Source: Nocardioides sp. GY 10127
GTDB taxonomy: Bacteria > Actinomycetota > Actinomycetes > Propionibacteriales > Nocardioidaceae
Direction: 5' to 3'
Length of the DNA: 64,000 bases
NCBI RefSeq assembly: GCF_004919085.1
Contig: NZ_STGL01000005.1
Coordinates: 310,001 to 374,000, forward strand
Under the pieces are notes generated by a model that saw only the letters and a list, made by a program, of their open reading frames with translations, made no database searches and was not told the DNA's origin. Each line of letters starts with the position of its first letter. Position 1 is the first letter of the stretch. A program made the position numbers and the translations under genes. This document shows, one piece after another, positions 8,030 to 16,518 of the stretch.

Positions 8030-9343
8030 TCAGCCCTGGGCCGCGATGGCCTGGTCGACGTAGGTCTGCCAGTCGTCGGCGGCGTCCTGCGGGCTGGTCT
8101 GGCCGGCGATCACCTGGAGCGCGATCTTGCCGAAGTTGCCGAAGCCGGGCACCGACTGGTTGAACGCCGGGGTGGACTTCGGGTCGAGCAGCATGGTCTC
8201 CATCTCGGAGTACATGCCGGTGAGGTCGGGGCTGGTGGCGGTGCTGAGCGCGGGGACGAGCTTCGCGTCGTCCACGTACTGCTGGTAGCCGTCGGTGGTC
8301 ACCCAGTTGACGAAGTCGACCGCGGCGGCCTCCTTCTCGGAGTCGCCGGTCTTGGGCACGTAGTAGGTGCCGTAGGAGCCGGGCGAGTAGGCGGCGATGC
8401 CGTCCTCCGCCGAGATCGGGCCGAAGCCGACCTTCGCGTCGACCGACTTCTCCGAGCTGCCGAGGCCGTAGAAGGAGGCGATGAAGTCGGAGGGGAGCAC
8501 GGTGAACGCGGCGTCCCCGTCGTAGACGGCCTGGACGGCCTCGTCGGCGGTGGCGGTGGCGGCGCTGCTGTTGAGGCAGCCGTCGTTGCGCAGCGTGTCG
8601 ATGGTGTCGAAGCTGGCGACGATCGGGCCGTCGGGGTCGTTGACCTTGGTGTCGCCGCTGGCCACGGACTGGCCCCACTGGTCGTCGGCGTTGTAGTCGG
8701 CCATGTAGGCGAAGCCGGCGAACATGTTGGCCGGGAACTCCGAGCCACCGCCGATGAAGACCTCGTCGGCGCCCGTGCCGGTGATGGCCGAGCAGATCTG
8801 GTCGAGGTCGGCGTAGCTGGTGGGCACGTCCACGCCGGCGGCCTTGAGGACGTCCTTGTTGTAGAAGAGCCCGAAGGTGCTCACCGGGCCCAGGACGGCG
8901 CCGTAGGTGGTGCCGTCGAGCTTGCCGGAGATGGTGTCGCCGGCGGCGTCCACGAAGCTCATCGAGCTGAGGTCGTAGAGGTTCTCCGCCCCGTTGAGGG
9001 AGGCGATGTCCTGTGCCGTGGACATGTACTCGAGGATGTCCGGCCGGTCACCGGTCGCCCACTTGGTCTGCACCGCGGTGGGGTAGGTGTCGGCCGGGAG
9101 GTCGACGAGCTCGATGGTGTTGCCGGACTCCTTCTCGTAGGCCTTGTACAGGTCGAGCAGGGCCTGGGAGTCGCCGGCGTTGTGCCACATCGTGAGCGTG
9201 ACGCCGGTGGGCGCGGACGGCAGGTCCGAGATGGACGCGGTCGCGGACGACGAGTCGCTGGAGCACGCGGCGGCGGCCAGCAGGGTGGTCGCGGCGACCA
9301 CGCTCACGGCGGCCAGGCGGCGGCGGGACGGCTGGTGGGACAT
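8030..9343 (-). CDS. ABC transporter solute-binding lipoprotein
   Basis: The 437-residue extracellular solute-binding protein (family 1, CUT1 type) captures the substrate for the two downstream permeases. The N-terminus has Arg residues, a hydrophobic stretch and the lipobox LAAAAC with the lipidated Cys at residue 27, followed by a Ser-rich linker. VTLTMWHNAGDSQALLDLYK is the typical opening of the mature domain. An in-frame GTG-initiated extension to 9430 is rejected because ATG at 9343 has GGAAGAG just upstream and gives a proper signal peptide. It is the first gene of a five-gene operon ending at 3637. Confidence 0.9.
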   Translation of the reverse strand: MSHQPSRRRLAAVSVVAATTLLAAAACSSDSSSATASISDLPSAPTGVTLTMWHNAGDSQALLDLYKAYEKESGNTIELVDLPADTYPTAVQTKWATGDRPDILEYMSTAQDIASLNGAENLYDLSSMSFVDAAGDTISGKLDGTTYGAVLGPVSTFGLFYNKDVLKAAGVDVPTSYADLDQICSAITGTGADEVFIGGGSEFPANMFAGFAYMADYNADDQWGQSVASGDTKVNDPDGPIVASFDTIDTLRNDGCLNSSAATATADEAVQAVYDGDAAFTVLPSDFIASFYGLGSSEKSVDAKVGFGPISAEDGIAAYSPGSYGTYYVPKTGDSEKEAAAVDFVNWVTTDGYQQYVDDAKLVPALSTATSPDLTGMYSEMETMLLDPKSTPAFNQSVPGFGNFGKIALQVIAGQTSPQDAADDWQTYVDQAIAAQG

Positions 9344-9432
9344 CGCTCTTCCTCGAACTTCTCGTGCGAGACGACCCGGCGGGTCGTCGGTGAGGGTGGG
9401 TGTGAAGTGGCGCGCGTCACAGTTCGTCACGA

Positions 9433-9461
9433 ATAGTTCGCCCCTCCGAACTACAAGTCAA
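9433..9461 (-). promoter_or_regulatory. Promoter of the ABC-transporter operon with overlapping CGAACTA operator
   Basis: On the minus strand TTGACT (9456-9461) and AACTAT (9433-9438) are 17 bp apart, about 90 bp before the binding-protein start. Between them is the 7-bp inverted repeat TAGTTCG (9434-9440) / CGAACTA (9447-9453), placed to block RNA polymerase. The same CGAACTA half-site occurs twice in the phlG-like/marR intergenic region, which suggests a common regulator. Confidence 0.6.
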
Positions 9462-9604
9462 GGGTTCTCGCGAACTTCGTACACGATTTGTGTGACCGGC
9501 GCCACGGCGCGTTCTCAGGGCACGCTGGCTACACCGTCGTCGCAGGTCAGACGCGGTGTGGTCGGGGGAGGGACGCCTCGGGGAGGGCGCCGTGCAGGGT
9601 CAGC

Positions 9605-9623
9605 GGACCCTCCGGGGAGGGCC
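9605..9623 (-). terminator. Possible terminator of the phlG-like operon
   Basis: GGACCCTCC and GGAGGGCC can pair (one mismatch) about 35 bp past the stop of the membrane-protein gene at 9656. There is no T-tract. Between this and the promoter at 9461 I see only the IR GTTC/GAAC at about 9464-9475 and no gene. Confidence 0.35.
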
Positions 9624-9655
9624 GACGAGGGCGGCCGGGGCCGCCGGGGCGGGGC

Positions 9656-10156
9656 TCAGGCGCCCCGCAGGGCCAGCGCCACCGTCGCCATCCAGACGAC
9701 GTTGAGCGCGGCGTTGAGGTGGAAGAACCAGCGATCGGGACGCCGGCCCGCGGCCGCGGCCACGAGGCGCACCCCGAAGGCCAGCGACAGCGCGGTGCCG
9801 GCGAGCCCGGTCAGGGGCCCGTTCGTCCAGCCGGCCGCCAGGAGCCAGACGGCCGAGACGACGTGGGTGCCGTCGCGCAGCGGACCGTGGTCGAGCTGTG
9901 AGCCGGCGACGGCCGCGGCGTCCAGGATGATGTCGGCGAACATCCAGGCGTACCCGGCGGCCACCGCCCACGGCGGGGCCGGCAGGGCGGCGACCGCGGG
10001 GAGCAGCAGCAGGTGGTAGCCGATGCCGCAGGCCATGGCGGGCGGGCCGGTCAGGGTGACGGCCCGCCACGCCCCGTCCCGCCGCAGCGGGACGGGCACG
10101 TGGAACGCGGCGAAGAGGACGAGGGCGGCGAGGGTCGTCGCGACGACGGTGCTCAC
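9656..10156 (-). CDS. Small multi-spanning membrane protein of unknown function
   Basis: The 166-residue protein is almost entirely hydrophobic, with about five transmembrane segments. It has two polar loops (GSQLDHGPLRDGTH and AAGRRPDRWFFHLN). I do not recognise the family. It lies 33 bp after the phlG-like gene and the two are probably cotranscribed, so it may transport or sense the substrate or product of that hydrolase. The start is ATG at 10156, after AGGAGCC on the coding strand. Confidence 0.6.
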   Translation of the reverse strand: MSTVVATTLAALVLFAAFHVPVPLRRDGAWRAVTLTGPPAMACGIGYHLLLLPAVAALPAPPWAVAAGYAWMFADIILDAAAVAGSQLDHGPLRDGTHVVSAVWLLAAGWTNGPLTGLAGTALSLAFGVRLVAAAAGRRPDRWFFHLNAALNVVWMATVALALRGA

Positions 10157-10189
10157 GGCGGCTCCTTCGGGGTGGGGCGGGACCGGTGG

Positions 10190-11062
10190 TCAGTCCGCGT
10201 CGTCGGGCTTGTCCTTGTACTCGGCGTGCAGCTGGGGCAGGAACTTGCTCAGCTGGAGCGCCTCGGTGGTGGAGTGGGTGATGACCTTCTTGAGGTAGCC
10301 CTCGTTGAGCATCCAGTCCGGGGTGGACTCGTCCTTGACGATCTTGCCGTCCTCGACGCCGTAACCGATCCACTCCCGCGTGACCTTCTCGAGCACGCCC
10401 CAGGGGTTGATGCGCGAGAGCGTCATGAAGAGGTGGGTGCCGGGCAGGGTGACCGACGGGTCCTCGACGGGGTGGAAGGACTCGGTGCAGCAGTCCACGA
10501 AGCAGCCGGCCTCCTTGAGCTGCTTCTCCATCTCGGTGGTGAGGCCGAAGTCCTTGGGGTCGAGCGGGTGGCGCACCGACCAGAGCATCTCCTCGCCCTC
10601 GCCGAGGTCGAGGGACTCGACGGTGTAGATGCCGTCCGTCTTGTCGACGCCGTTGATGAAGCCGTGGTCCCAGTGGTCGGCCTGGTTCCAGATCTTGTAG
10701 CGGATGTTGCCGACGCCCTCGGGGGTCGAGCGCGAGCGGATGTTGATCCAGCGGAAGTACCAGCCGAGCATCTCCGGCGTGCAGCCCGGGTAGGTGGTGT
10801 AGACGGCCAGGTAGCCCGTGCCGTCCTCGCGCATCGTGTAGCCGTACTCGGTGTCGGCGTAGCCGACCGGCTTGAGCAGGTCCGTGAAGTTCCAGGGCAG
10901 CGTGGCCCGGGACTCGTCCATCGGGCCGTTCTCGATGAGCTGGCGCTGGAGCGGGGCGACCCGGTGCAGCGGCAGGTTCCAGTACTTGGCCAGGGGGAGG
11001 GCGGCCTCCTCCTCGGTCAGCGGCTTGCGCTGGTGCACCAGCATCTCGTCGGGGTACTCCAC
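10190..11062 (-). CDS. PhlG-like (2,4-diacetylphloroglucinol hydrolase family) protein
   Basis: The 290-residue protein resembles the DAPG hydrolase family, zinc enzymes that cut a carbon-carbon bond to remove an acetyl group from an acylated phenol. WYFRWIN...RYKIWNQADHWDH (101-133) matches the family W-rich core with its zinc histidine (H130 or H133). ITHSTTEALQ holds H263 and E267 with the H-x3-E spacing of the second zinc pair; E149 is a candidate for the remaining ligand. GTG at 11062 is preceded by AGGAGGA. It is divergent from a MarR gene and shares the CGAACTA sites. The true substrate is unknown; an acyl-phenolic compound is an inference from the family. Confidence 0.7.
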   Translation of the reverse strand: MEYPDEMLVHQRKPLTEEEAALPLAKYWNLPLHRVAPLQRQLIENGPMDESRATLPWNFTDLLKPVGYADTEYGYTMREDGTGYLAVYTTYPGCTPEMLGWYFRWINIRSRSTPEGVGNIRYKIWNQADHWDHGFINGVDKTDGIYTVESLDLGEGEEMLWSVRHPLDPKDFGLTTEMEKQLKEAGCFVDCCTESFHPVEDPSVTLPGTHLFMTLSRINPWGVLEKVTREWIGYGVEDGKIVKDESTPDWMLNEGYLKKVITHSTTEALQLSKFLPQLHAEYKDKPDDAD

Positions 11063-11107
11063 GGGGTCCTCCTGGGTGAACGGCTCAACACATTTGATTC
11101 GGGGTTA

Positions 11108-11136
11108 CGAACTACTTGGTTCAGAGTACCGAACTA
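11108..11136. promoter_or_regulatory. Direct repeat of CGAACTA in the phlG-like/marR control region
   Basis: CGAACTA occurs at 11108-11114 and 11130-11136, 22 bp apart (two helical turns, same face). TTGGTTC lies between them. The region separates divergent genes, and the same half-site is in the promoter of the ABC operon at 9447-9453. It is the likely binding site of the MarR protein encoded at 11250. Confidence 0.5.
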
Positions 11137-11249
11137 TTTCCATGTGTCCAGCGCCACTTCGCGATTCCTCGCGGGCCGGGCCGATCACGGGTGGGGCACC
11201 CGTCGTGCCGACCCTGGCGGTAGGGTCACAGCCGTTGGAAAGGGCGGAG

Positions 11250-11828
11250 ATGGCAGAGGTCGATCCCACCCGGACCGCCGCAGCCGCTCGCCTCACCGAG
11301 ACGCTGGGTGGGATCTGGGGCTACGCGACGGCGACGTCGCGCGCCGTCGGTGGCCTGCCCACCCTCCCGCCGTCGCAGGCCCGTGCCCTCGGGCTCGTCA
11401 TCGCCAGCGAGGACGGCATGACGCCGTCCGCGCTCGCCGAGGCGCTCGACCTCTCGCGGCCCATGGTCAGCGAGCTCGTGCACAAGCTGCAGAAGACCGG
11501 GCTCGTCGACCGCCGGCGGGCCGAGGGCGACGGACGCTCCGTCGTCGTGTTCGCCACCGAGCACGGCCGCTACGTCAGCCGCTCCTTCCGTCTCGGCATC
11601 GTCGACTCCTTCCGCGAGGCCTTCGACCGGATGGACGCCGCCGACGTCGCCGTGGTCCTGGAGTCGCTGCCCGTGCTCGCCGACCTGCACGACCACCTGC
11701 GCACCATCGCCGACCGGGCGGAGCACCCGGACCGTCCTGACGAGGCCGACGCCGACGCCGTCCACGCCCACGGACCGGCGGACGCCGAGGGGAAGCAGGG
11801 CGCCGCGGCCGGGGTGATCGGCGCATGA
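11250..11828 (+). CDS. MarR-family transcriptional regulator
   Basis: The 192-residue winged-helix protein has the HTH at about residues 50-85 (TPSALAEALDLSRPMVSELVHKLQ) and the wing DRRRAEGDGRSVVV. MarR proteins are dimeric, usually repressors released by phenolic or other small aromatic ligands. That suits a neighbour in the acylphenol hydrolase family. The C-terminal 45 residues are Asp/Ala-rich and probably disordered. ATG at 11250 is chosen because the longer open frame has no ribosome site and runs through the divergent promoter region. Its stop overlaps the next gene (ATGA). Confidence 0.85.
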   Translation: MAEVDPTRTAAAARLTETLGGIWGYATATSRAVGGLPTLPPSQARALGLVIASEDGMTPSALAEALDLSRPMVSELVHKLQKTGLVDRRRAEGDGRSVVVFATEHGRYVSRSFRLGIVDSFREAFDRMDAADVAVVLESLPVLADLHDHLRTIADRAEHPDRPDEADADAVHAHGPADAEGKQGAAAGVIGA

Positions 11829-12457
11829 CCGGCCTGGAGTCCGCCGAGGACTTCCACGCCCGGGTGCTGGCCGCCGCGGGCGAGGACGGCCGGCTCGCGT
11901 TCCGGGCCGATGACGCGATGGCCGCCTGGGACATCTACCCCTACGAGCTCGACGGCCTGCGGATGAAGCCGCTCGCGCCCCTCGCCGACGCCGAGCCCCC
12001 GCGCCGCGGCGAGACCGCCGAGGAGTGCTGGTGCCCCGCGGGGGTGCCGCCCGAGAAGGAGCTCGCCTGGAGCAACGAGCGCTGGGTGCTGCAGGCCCTC
12101 CCCGGCACGCTGCCGGCCGAGCTCATGCTGCAGCCGCGCACGCACCACGACCTCGGTGACCTCCCGGCCGACCTCGCCGCCGAGATGGGCGTCCTCACCG
12201 TCGCGATCGCCGCGGCCGTGGAGTCGCTGCCCGCGGTCGCCCGCTGCCAGCTCGCCCGCTACGGCGACGGCGGCGCCCACCTGCACCTGTTCTTCCTCGG
12301 CCGGCCCTCCCGGATGCTCCAGCTGCGCGGCTCGCCGCTCCTGGACTGGGCCGACCAGCTGCCGCCGCTGCCGGACGACGTCCGGCGCGCCCACGCCGCG
12401 CACGTCGGCACCCTCGTGCAGGACGCCGTCGGCGGGTTCGGCCCCAGCGGGCTCTGA
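11825..12457 (+). CDS. HIT-like domain protein
   Basis: The 210-residue protein has MLQPRTHHDLGDLPADLAAEM (101-121) and a C-terminal GGAHLHLFFLGRP with H152 and H154 in the H-x-H arrangement of histidine-triad proteins. HIT-fold enzymes hydrolyse or transfer nucleotidyl or phosphoryl groups via the central His. The third His of a full triad is not evident, so activity is uncertain. It is translationally coupled to the MarR gene, and its role there is unknown. Its stop is 19 bp from the stop of the convergent GntR gene. Confidence 0.6.
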   Translation: MTGLESAEDFHARVLAAAGEDGRLAFRADDAMAAWDIYPYELDGLRMKPLAPLADAEPPRRGETAEECWCPAGVPPEKELAWSNERWVLQALPGTLPAELMLQPRTHHDLGDLPADLAAEMGVLTVAIAAAVESLPAVARCQLARYGDGGAHLHLFFLGRPSRMLQLRGSPLLDWADQLPPLPDDVRRAHAAHVGTLVQDAVGGFGPSGL

Positions 12458-12476
12458 GCCGCGGCCCGGCCGGTCG

Positions 12477-13268
12477 TCACACGGCCGTGGCCCGGACCCG
12501 GCCCCGATCGTCGTCCGTGCGGACGGTGAGGCGGGTGCGGTCGGCCCGGAAGAGGTCGACCGAGTACTCCACCGGCGCGCCGTCCGCGTCCCACGAGTGC
12601 CGGTTGAGCCGGATCAACGCGTCCCCCTCCCTCACGCCCAGGGCGTCGGCGATGGCCGCCGGCGCCGTCACCGCCTCGATCGTCTCCTCGCACCGGCTGA
12701 TCTCCGTGCCGTACTCCTCGGCCAGCATCAGGTACATGGACTGGTCGAGCCGGTGGCCGAGGAAGTTCGGGAAGCGTTGGGCACTCACGTAGAAGTGCTC
12801 GAGCGAGAGGGTGTCGCCGTCGGCGAACCGCAGGCGCACCAGGGACACCACCAGCGCGCCCTCGGGCAGGCCCAGCGCGGTGCCGACGATCGGCGAGGCG
12901 ACCCGCAGGTCCGCGGAGAGCACCTGGCTGCCGGAGTTGAAGCCCTGCTCGCTGAGCATCTTGGGCAGGCCGGCGGCGTGGTTGAGGTCGCGCACGAACT
13001 TGCGGGCGTCGCCCTTGGGGACGACCCGCTCCGGCACGATCTCGCGGGGGTAGACACCGGTGAGGAACGCGCCGCCCGCGCGTCCGCGCTCCCGGCGTAC
13101 GACGCCCTCGTCGTCGAGGTCGGCCAGGACCGACCTGATCGCGTTGCGCGAGACCCCGAACCGTTCCGCGAGCACCCGCTCGGGCGGGAGCTTGCCGACC
13201 TCCCGGGCGAGGAGGTCGGTGCAGAGGCGGCCGAGCGCGGCGGCCAGTTCGGGCGAGGTCACGACCAC
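12477..13268 (-). CDS. GntR-family regulator with UTRA domain (HutC type)
   Basis: The 263-residue DNA-binding protein has an N-terminal winged helix (about 1-75; LPPERVLAERFGVSRNAIRSVLADLDDEGVV) and a C-terminal UTRA ligand-binding domain (about 95-255). UTRA proteins sense small metabolites such as amino sugars, amino acids or phosphonates. It is divergent from the SDR-amidase-kinase operon, which it most likely controls. The start is GTG at 13268; a second in-frame GTG lies two codons on, at 13262, and no ribosome site decides between them. Confidence 0.85.
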   Translation of the reverse strand: MVVTSPELAAALGRLCTDLLAREVGKLPPERVLAERFGVSRNAIRSVLADLDDEGVVRRERGRAGGAFLTGVYPREIVPERVVPKGDARKFVRDLNHAAGLPKMLSEQGFNSGSQVLSADLRVASPIVGTALGLPEGALVVSLVRLRFADGDTLSLEHFYVSAQRFPNFLGHRLDQSMYLMLAEEYGTEISRCEETIEAVTAPAAIADALGVREGDALIRLNRHSWDADGAPVEYSVDLFRADRTRLTVRTDDDRGRVRATAV

Positions 13269-13269
13269 A

Positions 13270-13366
13270 TTGGTTCAGAGGCCTCCGGCCCAAAGCAACC
13301 AAAAGCAGTACCAATCCAGCCATTTAACGCGACTGTTACCCCTCGTCCGACCAACCAGAAATGGTC
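13270..13366. promoter_or_regulatory. Divergent control region with two inverted repeats
   Basis: TTGGTT (13270-13275) is complementary to AACCAA (13297-13302), and GACCA (13349-13353) to TGGTC (13362-13366) across eight bases. Both lie between the GntR gene and the SDR operon. GACCA/TGGTC half-sites are common in operators of HutC-type GntR regulators, though usually in the opposite order, so the assignment is tentative. Confidence 0.4.
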
Positions 13367-13385
13367 GCTGCGCAGGGTCGACCTC

Positions 13386-14162
13386 GTGATCGACCTTGCT
13401 GGAAAGACCGCCGTGGTGACGGGCGGCTCACGGGGGATCGGCCGTGCCGCCGCCCTGACGCTGGCCGCGGCCGGCGCCCGGGTGGTCGTGGCCGATCGTT
13501 CCGACCACCGGGCCCCCGCCGAGACGTCCACCTCGGGCGAGATCGTTCGTCGTGGTGGCTCGGCCTCGTCCGTCCCCCTCGACGTGACGGACCCCGACGC
13601 CGTCTCCTCCACGTTCGCCGCGATCGAGGCCGAGCACGGCATCGACGTCCTGGTGAACAACGCGGGGGTCCTGGTGAGCGGCAGCCTCACGGACACCAGC
13701 GACGAGGACTGGCACCGCCAGATGCGGGTGAACGTGGACGGCACCTTCTACTGCATGCGTGCCGCGGTCTCCGCCATGCTGGCCGCCGGTCGCCCCGGCA
13801 AGGTCGTCAACGTGGCCTCGATCAGCGGCCTCCGCGCCAACCCGGGGTTCTCCGCCTACTGCACCTCGAAGTTCGCCATGATCGGGATGACCCGCCAGGC
13901 GGGCATCGACTACGCCGCCCACGGCATCAACGTCAACGCGGTCGCGCCGGGGTTCGTCGAGACCGACATGACCGCCATCTACGACGCCCCCGTGCGGCGG
14001 GCCCTGGAGGGCCAGACGCCGAACGGGCGCTGGGCGAGTCCGCAGCAGATCGCGGACACGATCCTCTACCTGTCCTCCTCGCTCTCCGACCACGTCGTCG
14101 GCGAGGTCGTGGCGGTGGACGGCGGCTGGCTGGTCGCGACGCCGGTCCAGGTGGGTGCCTGA
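13386..14162 (+). CDS. Short-chain dehydrogenase/reductase
   Basis: The 258-residue classical SDR oxidises an alcohol or reduces a ketone with NAD(P). The cofactor motif TGGSRGIG (12-19), NNAG (91-94) and the catalytic S145, Y158 and K162 (SAYCTSK) are all present, with the usual C-terminal GGW. The start is GTG at 13386 (weak upstream AGGG). It is the first gene of a GntR-linked operon, and its TGA overlaps the amidase ATG (TGATG). The substrate is unknown; it is probably the small hydroxyl compound handled by the kinases downstream. Confidence 0.85.
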   Translation: MIDLAGKTAVVTGGSRGIGRAAALTLAAAGARVVVADRSDHRAPAETSTSGEIVRRGGSASSVPLDVTDPDAVSSTFAAIEAEHGIDVLVNNAGVLVSGSLTDTSDEDWHRQMRVNVDGTFYCMRAAVSAMLAAGRPGKVVNVASISGLRANPGFSAYCTSKFAMIGMTRQAGIDYAAHGINVNAVAPGFVETDMTAIYDAPVRRALEGQTPNGRWASPQQIADTILYLSSSLSDHVVGEVVAVDGGWLVATPVQVGA

Positions 14163-15619
14163 TGGACACCACCGTGCTCGGCCTGACCTCGAGCGACCTC
14201 CGCGCCGCCTACGCCTCCGGCGACCTCTCGCCGGTGGACGCGCTGGAGGCGACCTACGCCCGCATCGACGCGGTGGACCCGCAGCTGGGGGCCATCGCCT
14301 TCCGCAACGACGAGCAGGCCAGGGAGCAGGCCGAGGCCTCCGCCGGGCGCTGGCGCGAGGGACGCCCCCTCGGGCCGCTGGACGGGCTCCCGATCTCCAT
14401 CAAGGACTCGGTCCACGCCGTCGGCACCCCGTGGACCCACGGCGTGCGCGCGAACCGCGACCTGCCGCACGCCACCGTCGACACGCCCCCCGCGGCCCGG
14501 CTCAAGGAGGCCGGGGCCGTCGTGTTCGCGAAGACGACGATGCCCGACATGGGGATGATGGCCTCCGGCGTCAGCTCCCTCTACGGGATCGTGCGCAACC
14601 CCTGGAACCTGTCGATGAACACGGGCGGGTCCAGCGCCGGCGCCGGCGCGAGCCTGGCCGCGGGCATCGGCTCCGCCTCCATCGGCAGCGACATCGCCGG
14701 CTCGGTGCGCCTCCCGTCCGCCCACTGCGGGCTGGTCTCGCTCAAGCCCACGCAGGGACGCATCCCGCACCTCGCACCCAGCACGGTCCGCTCCGCCGGG
14801 CCCATGGCGCGCACGGTGGCGGAGGTCGCCGAGCTCACCGCGGTCATCTCCCGGCCCGACGCCCGCGACCTGCTGAGTCTGCCCGGCGGCCCGATCGAGG
14901 TGGAGCCGTCCGACTGGGCCGGGCTGGACGTGCGCGGGCTGCGCGTCGGCGTCCTGCTCGACATGGGCTACGGCTTCGGCGTCGTGGCTCCGGTGGCGGA
15001 CGCCGTGCGGGAGGCCGCCGCCCTGCTCTCGGACGCCGGCGCCCGGGTGGAGAAGGTGCCCGCGCTGTTCGACCACGACCCGTACGCGCCTCTCGACCGG
15101 CTCTTCCAGGTCCGCGCCCTCGCCGAGTGGCAGGGCCTGCCGGAGGACCGCCGGGACGAGGTGCTCCCCGAGATCCGGGACTGGGCCGACGGCGCGCGCG
15201 GCCTCACCGCGGCCGATCACGAGCGCGACCTCGTCGCGGTCCAGCACAGCGCTGCGCACGTGGCCGCGTCCCTGGCGCCCTACGACGTGGTGCTGAGCCC
15301 GATCATCCCCGGCCTCGGCCACCGGGCCGAGCAGGTCGGCCTGGAGCGCGCGCGTCCGCTCGCCCACTGCTCCTTCACGTGCTGGTACAACCAGACCGGC
15401 CAGCCCGCCGCCACCGTCCCCTTCGGCACCCACGCCGGTCTCCCCCTCGGGGTGCAGGTGGTCGGGCAGCGCTTCGACGACGGCCGCGTCCTCCAGGTCA
15501 CCGGCTGGCTCGAGGCCCGCCGGACGCCGGGCTTCGCCTGGCCCGACCAGCCGCGAGACCTCCCGCCCGTCGCCGACGCGCTCCTGGCCGACGGCTACCG
15601 CGCCGAGGAGTGGTCCTGA
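14162..15619 (+). CDS. Amidase (amidase signature family)
   Basis: The 485-residue amide hydrolase has the family Lys-cisSer-Ser triad. K81 is in GLPISIKDSV, S158 in NTGGSSAGAG and S181 in SDIAGSVRLP. The length is typical of the family (450-500). No signal peptide is present, so it acts in the cytosol. It is coupled by TGATG overlaps to the SDR before it and the phosphotransferase after it. The operon suggests it releases an amine or alcohol part that the kinases then phosphorylate; this is inference. Confidence 0.85.
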   Translation: MDTTVLGLTSSDLRAAYASGDLSPVDALEATYARIDAVDPQLGAIAFRNDEQAREQAEASAGRWREGRPLGPLDGLPISIKDSVHAVGTPWTHGVRANRDLPHATVDTPPAARLKEAGAVVFAKTTMPDMGMMASGVSSLYGIVRNPWNLSMNTGGSSAGAGASLAAGIGSASIGSDIAGSVRLPSAHCGLVSLKPTQGRIPHLAPSTVRSAGPMARTVAEVAELTAVISRPDARDLLSLPGGPIEVEPSDWAGLDVRGLRVGVLLDMGYGFGVVAPVADAVREAAALLSDAGARVEKVPALFDHDPYAPLDRLFQVRALAEWQGLPEDRRDEVLPEIRDWADGARGLTAADHERDLVAVQHSAAHVAASLAPYDVVLSPIIPGLGHRAEQVGLERARPLAHCSFTCWYNQTGQPAATVPFGTHAGLPLGVQVVGQRFDDGRVLQVTGWLEARRTPGFAWPDQPRDLPPVADALLADGYRAEEWS

Positions 15620-16518
15620 TGACCTTCGTGCTCGACCCGTCCCTGGCCCCGGCCGACCCGACCATGGCGAGCCCCAGCTGGTGGGGCGCCGACTCGACCC
15701 GAGAGCGCGGCACCCTCGACGGCCGGCCCGCGTTCGCGAAGGTCCACACGCTCGCGGCCGCCGCGGTGCTCGACCTCGGCTCCGCCTTCGCCGCCACGAG
15801 CGAGGCCGGGCGCCGGGGCGTCGGTCCGACCGTCCTGTCGGCCGACCTCGCGACCCGCACCCAGGTCTTCGAGGACCTGACCGACTCCCACGCCACCGGG
15901 ACCCTGCTGGACCTGGAGGACCGGGGACGCAGGGCCGACCTCGCCGCCGCGCGACGCTCCACCTGGGACTGGCGTCCCGAGGGCGTCCGCACGGCCACGG
16001 TGTTCGACGACGTCCGCGCCCTCCTGGCCCGACTGGCCGGCACCGACGCGGCGCTGCCGCCCGAGCTCGGCTGGATGCTCCGGGTGCTCGACGACGCGGA
16101 GTCCCGGATCAGCGGCCTCGGGACCGGGACCGCCTTCATCCACGGCGACTCCACCTCGTCCAACCTGATGATCCCGAGGACCGGCCCCGGGGTCGTGCTC
16201 GTCGACTGGGACTGGGCGACCTTCGCCGACCCCCTCCAGGACGTCGGCTCGCTCCTGCTCGAGCTCTCCTTCACCCCGGAGGAGGCCCGCTCGGTCTTCG
16301 CCCTGGTGTGGGGCGAGCACGACGACGCCGCGTTCGCCCGGGCCCAGCTCTACCGGGCCGCCGAGGCGGTGCGGGGCGGCCTGGTCGGCACGGTCATGGA
16401 CCACCTCGACCCCGGGACGGCCGAGTACTCGAAGTTCGCGGACTGGATGTTCCTGCGCGCACGGATCGCCCTGGGCGAGCCGGGGTTCGACGACTACCTC
16501 TCTGGAGCGACCCGATGA
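15619..16518 (+). CDS. Phosphotransferase of the APH fold
   Basis: The 299-residue protein has the aminoglycoside-phosphotransferase-type kinase core: HGDSTSSN (175-182; catalytic D177, metal-binding N182) followed by LVDWDWA with D196. K41 in RPAFAKVH may be the ATP lysine. The family phosphorylates small hydroxyl compounds (amino alcohols, sugars, antibiotics). It overlaps the amidase (TGATG) and the next kinase gene (ATGA). It lacks close resemblance to known antibiotic-resistance enzymes, so a catabolic kinase is more likely. Confidence 0.75.
   Translation: MTFVLDPSLAPADPTMASPSWWGADSTRERGTLDGRPAFAKVHTLAAAAVLDLGSAFAATSEAGRRGVGPTVLSADLATRTQVFEDLTDSHATGTLLDLEDRGRRADLAAARRSTWDWRPEGVRTATVFDDVRALLARLAGTDAALPPELGWMLRVLDDAESRISGLGTGTAFIHGDSTSSNLMIPRTGPGVVLVDWDWATFADPLQDVGSLLLELSFTPEEARSVFALVWGEHDDAAFARAQLYRAAEAVRGGLVGTVMDHLDPGTAEYSKFADWMFLRARIALGEPGFDDYLSGATR

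Noticed and set aside
15619..16518. Aminoglycoside resistance gene
   Set aside because: It has the APH fold but sits in a coupled metabolic operon and shows no close likeness to known resistance enzymes.
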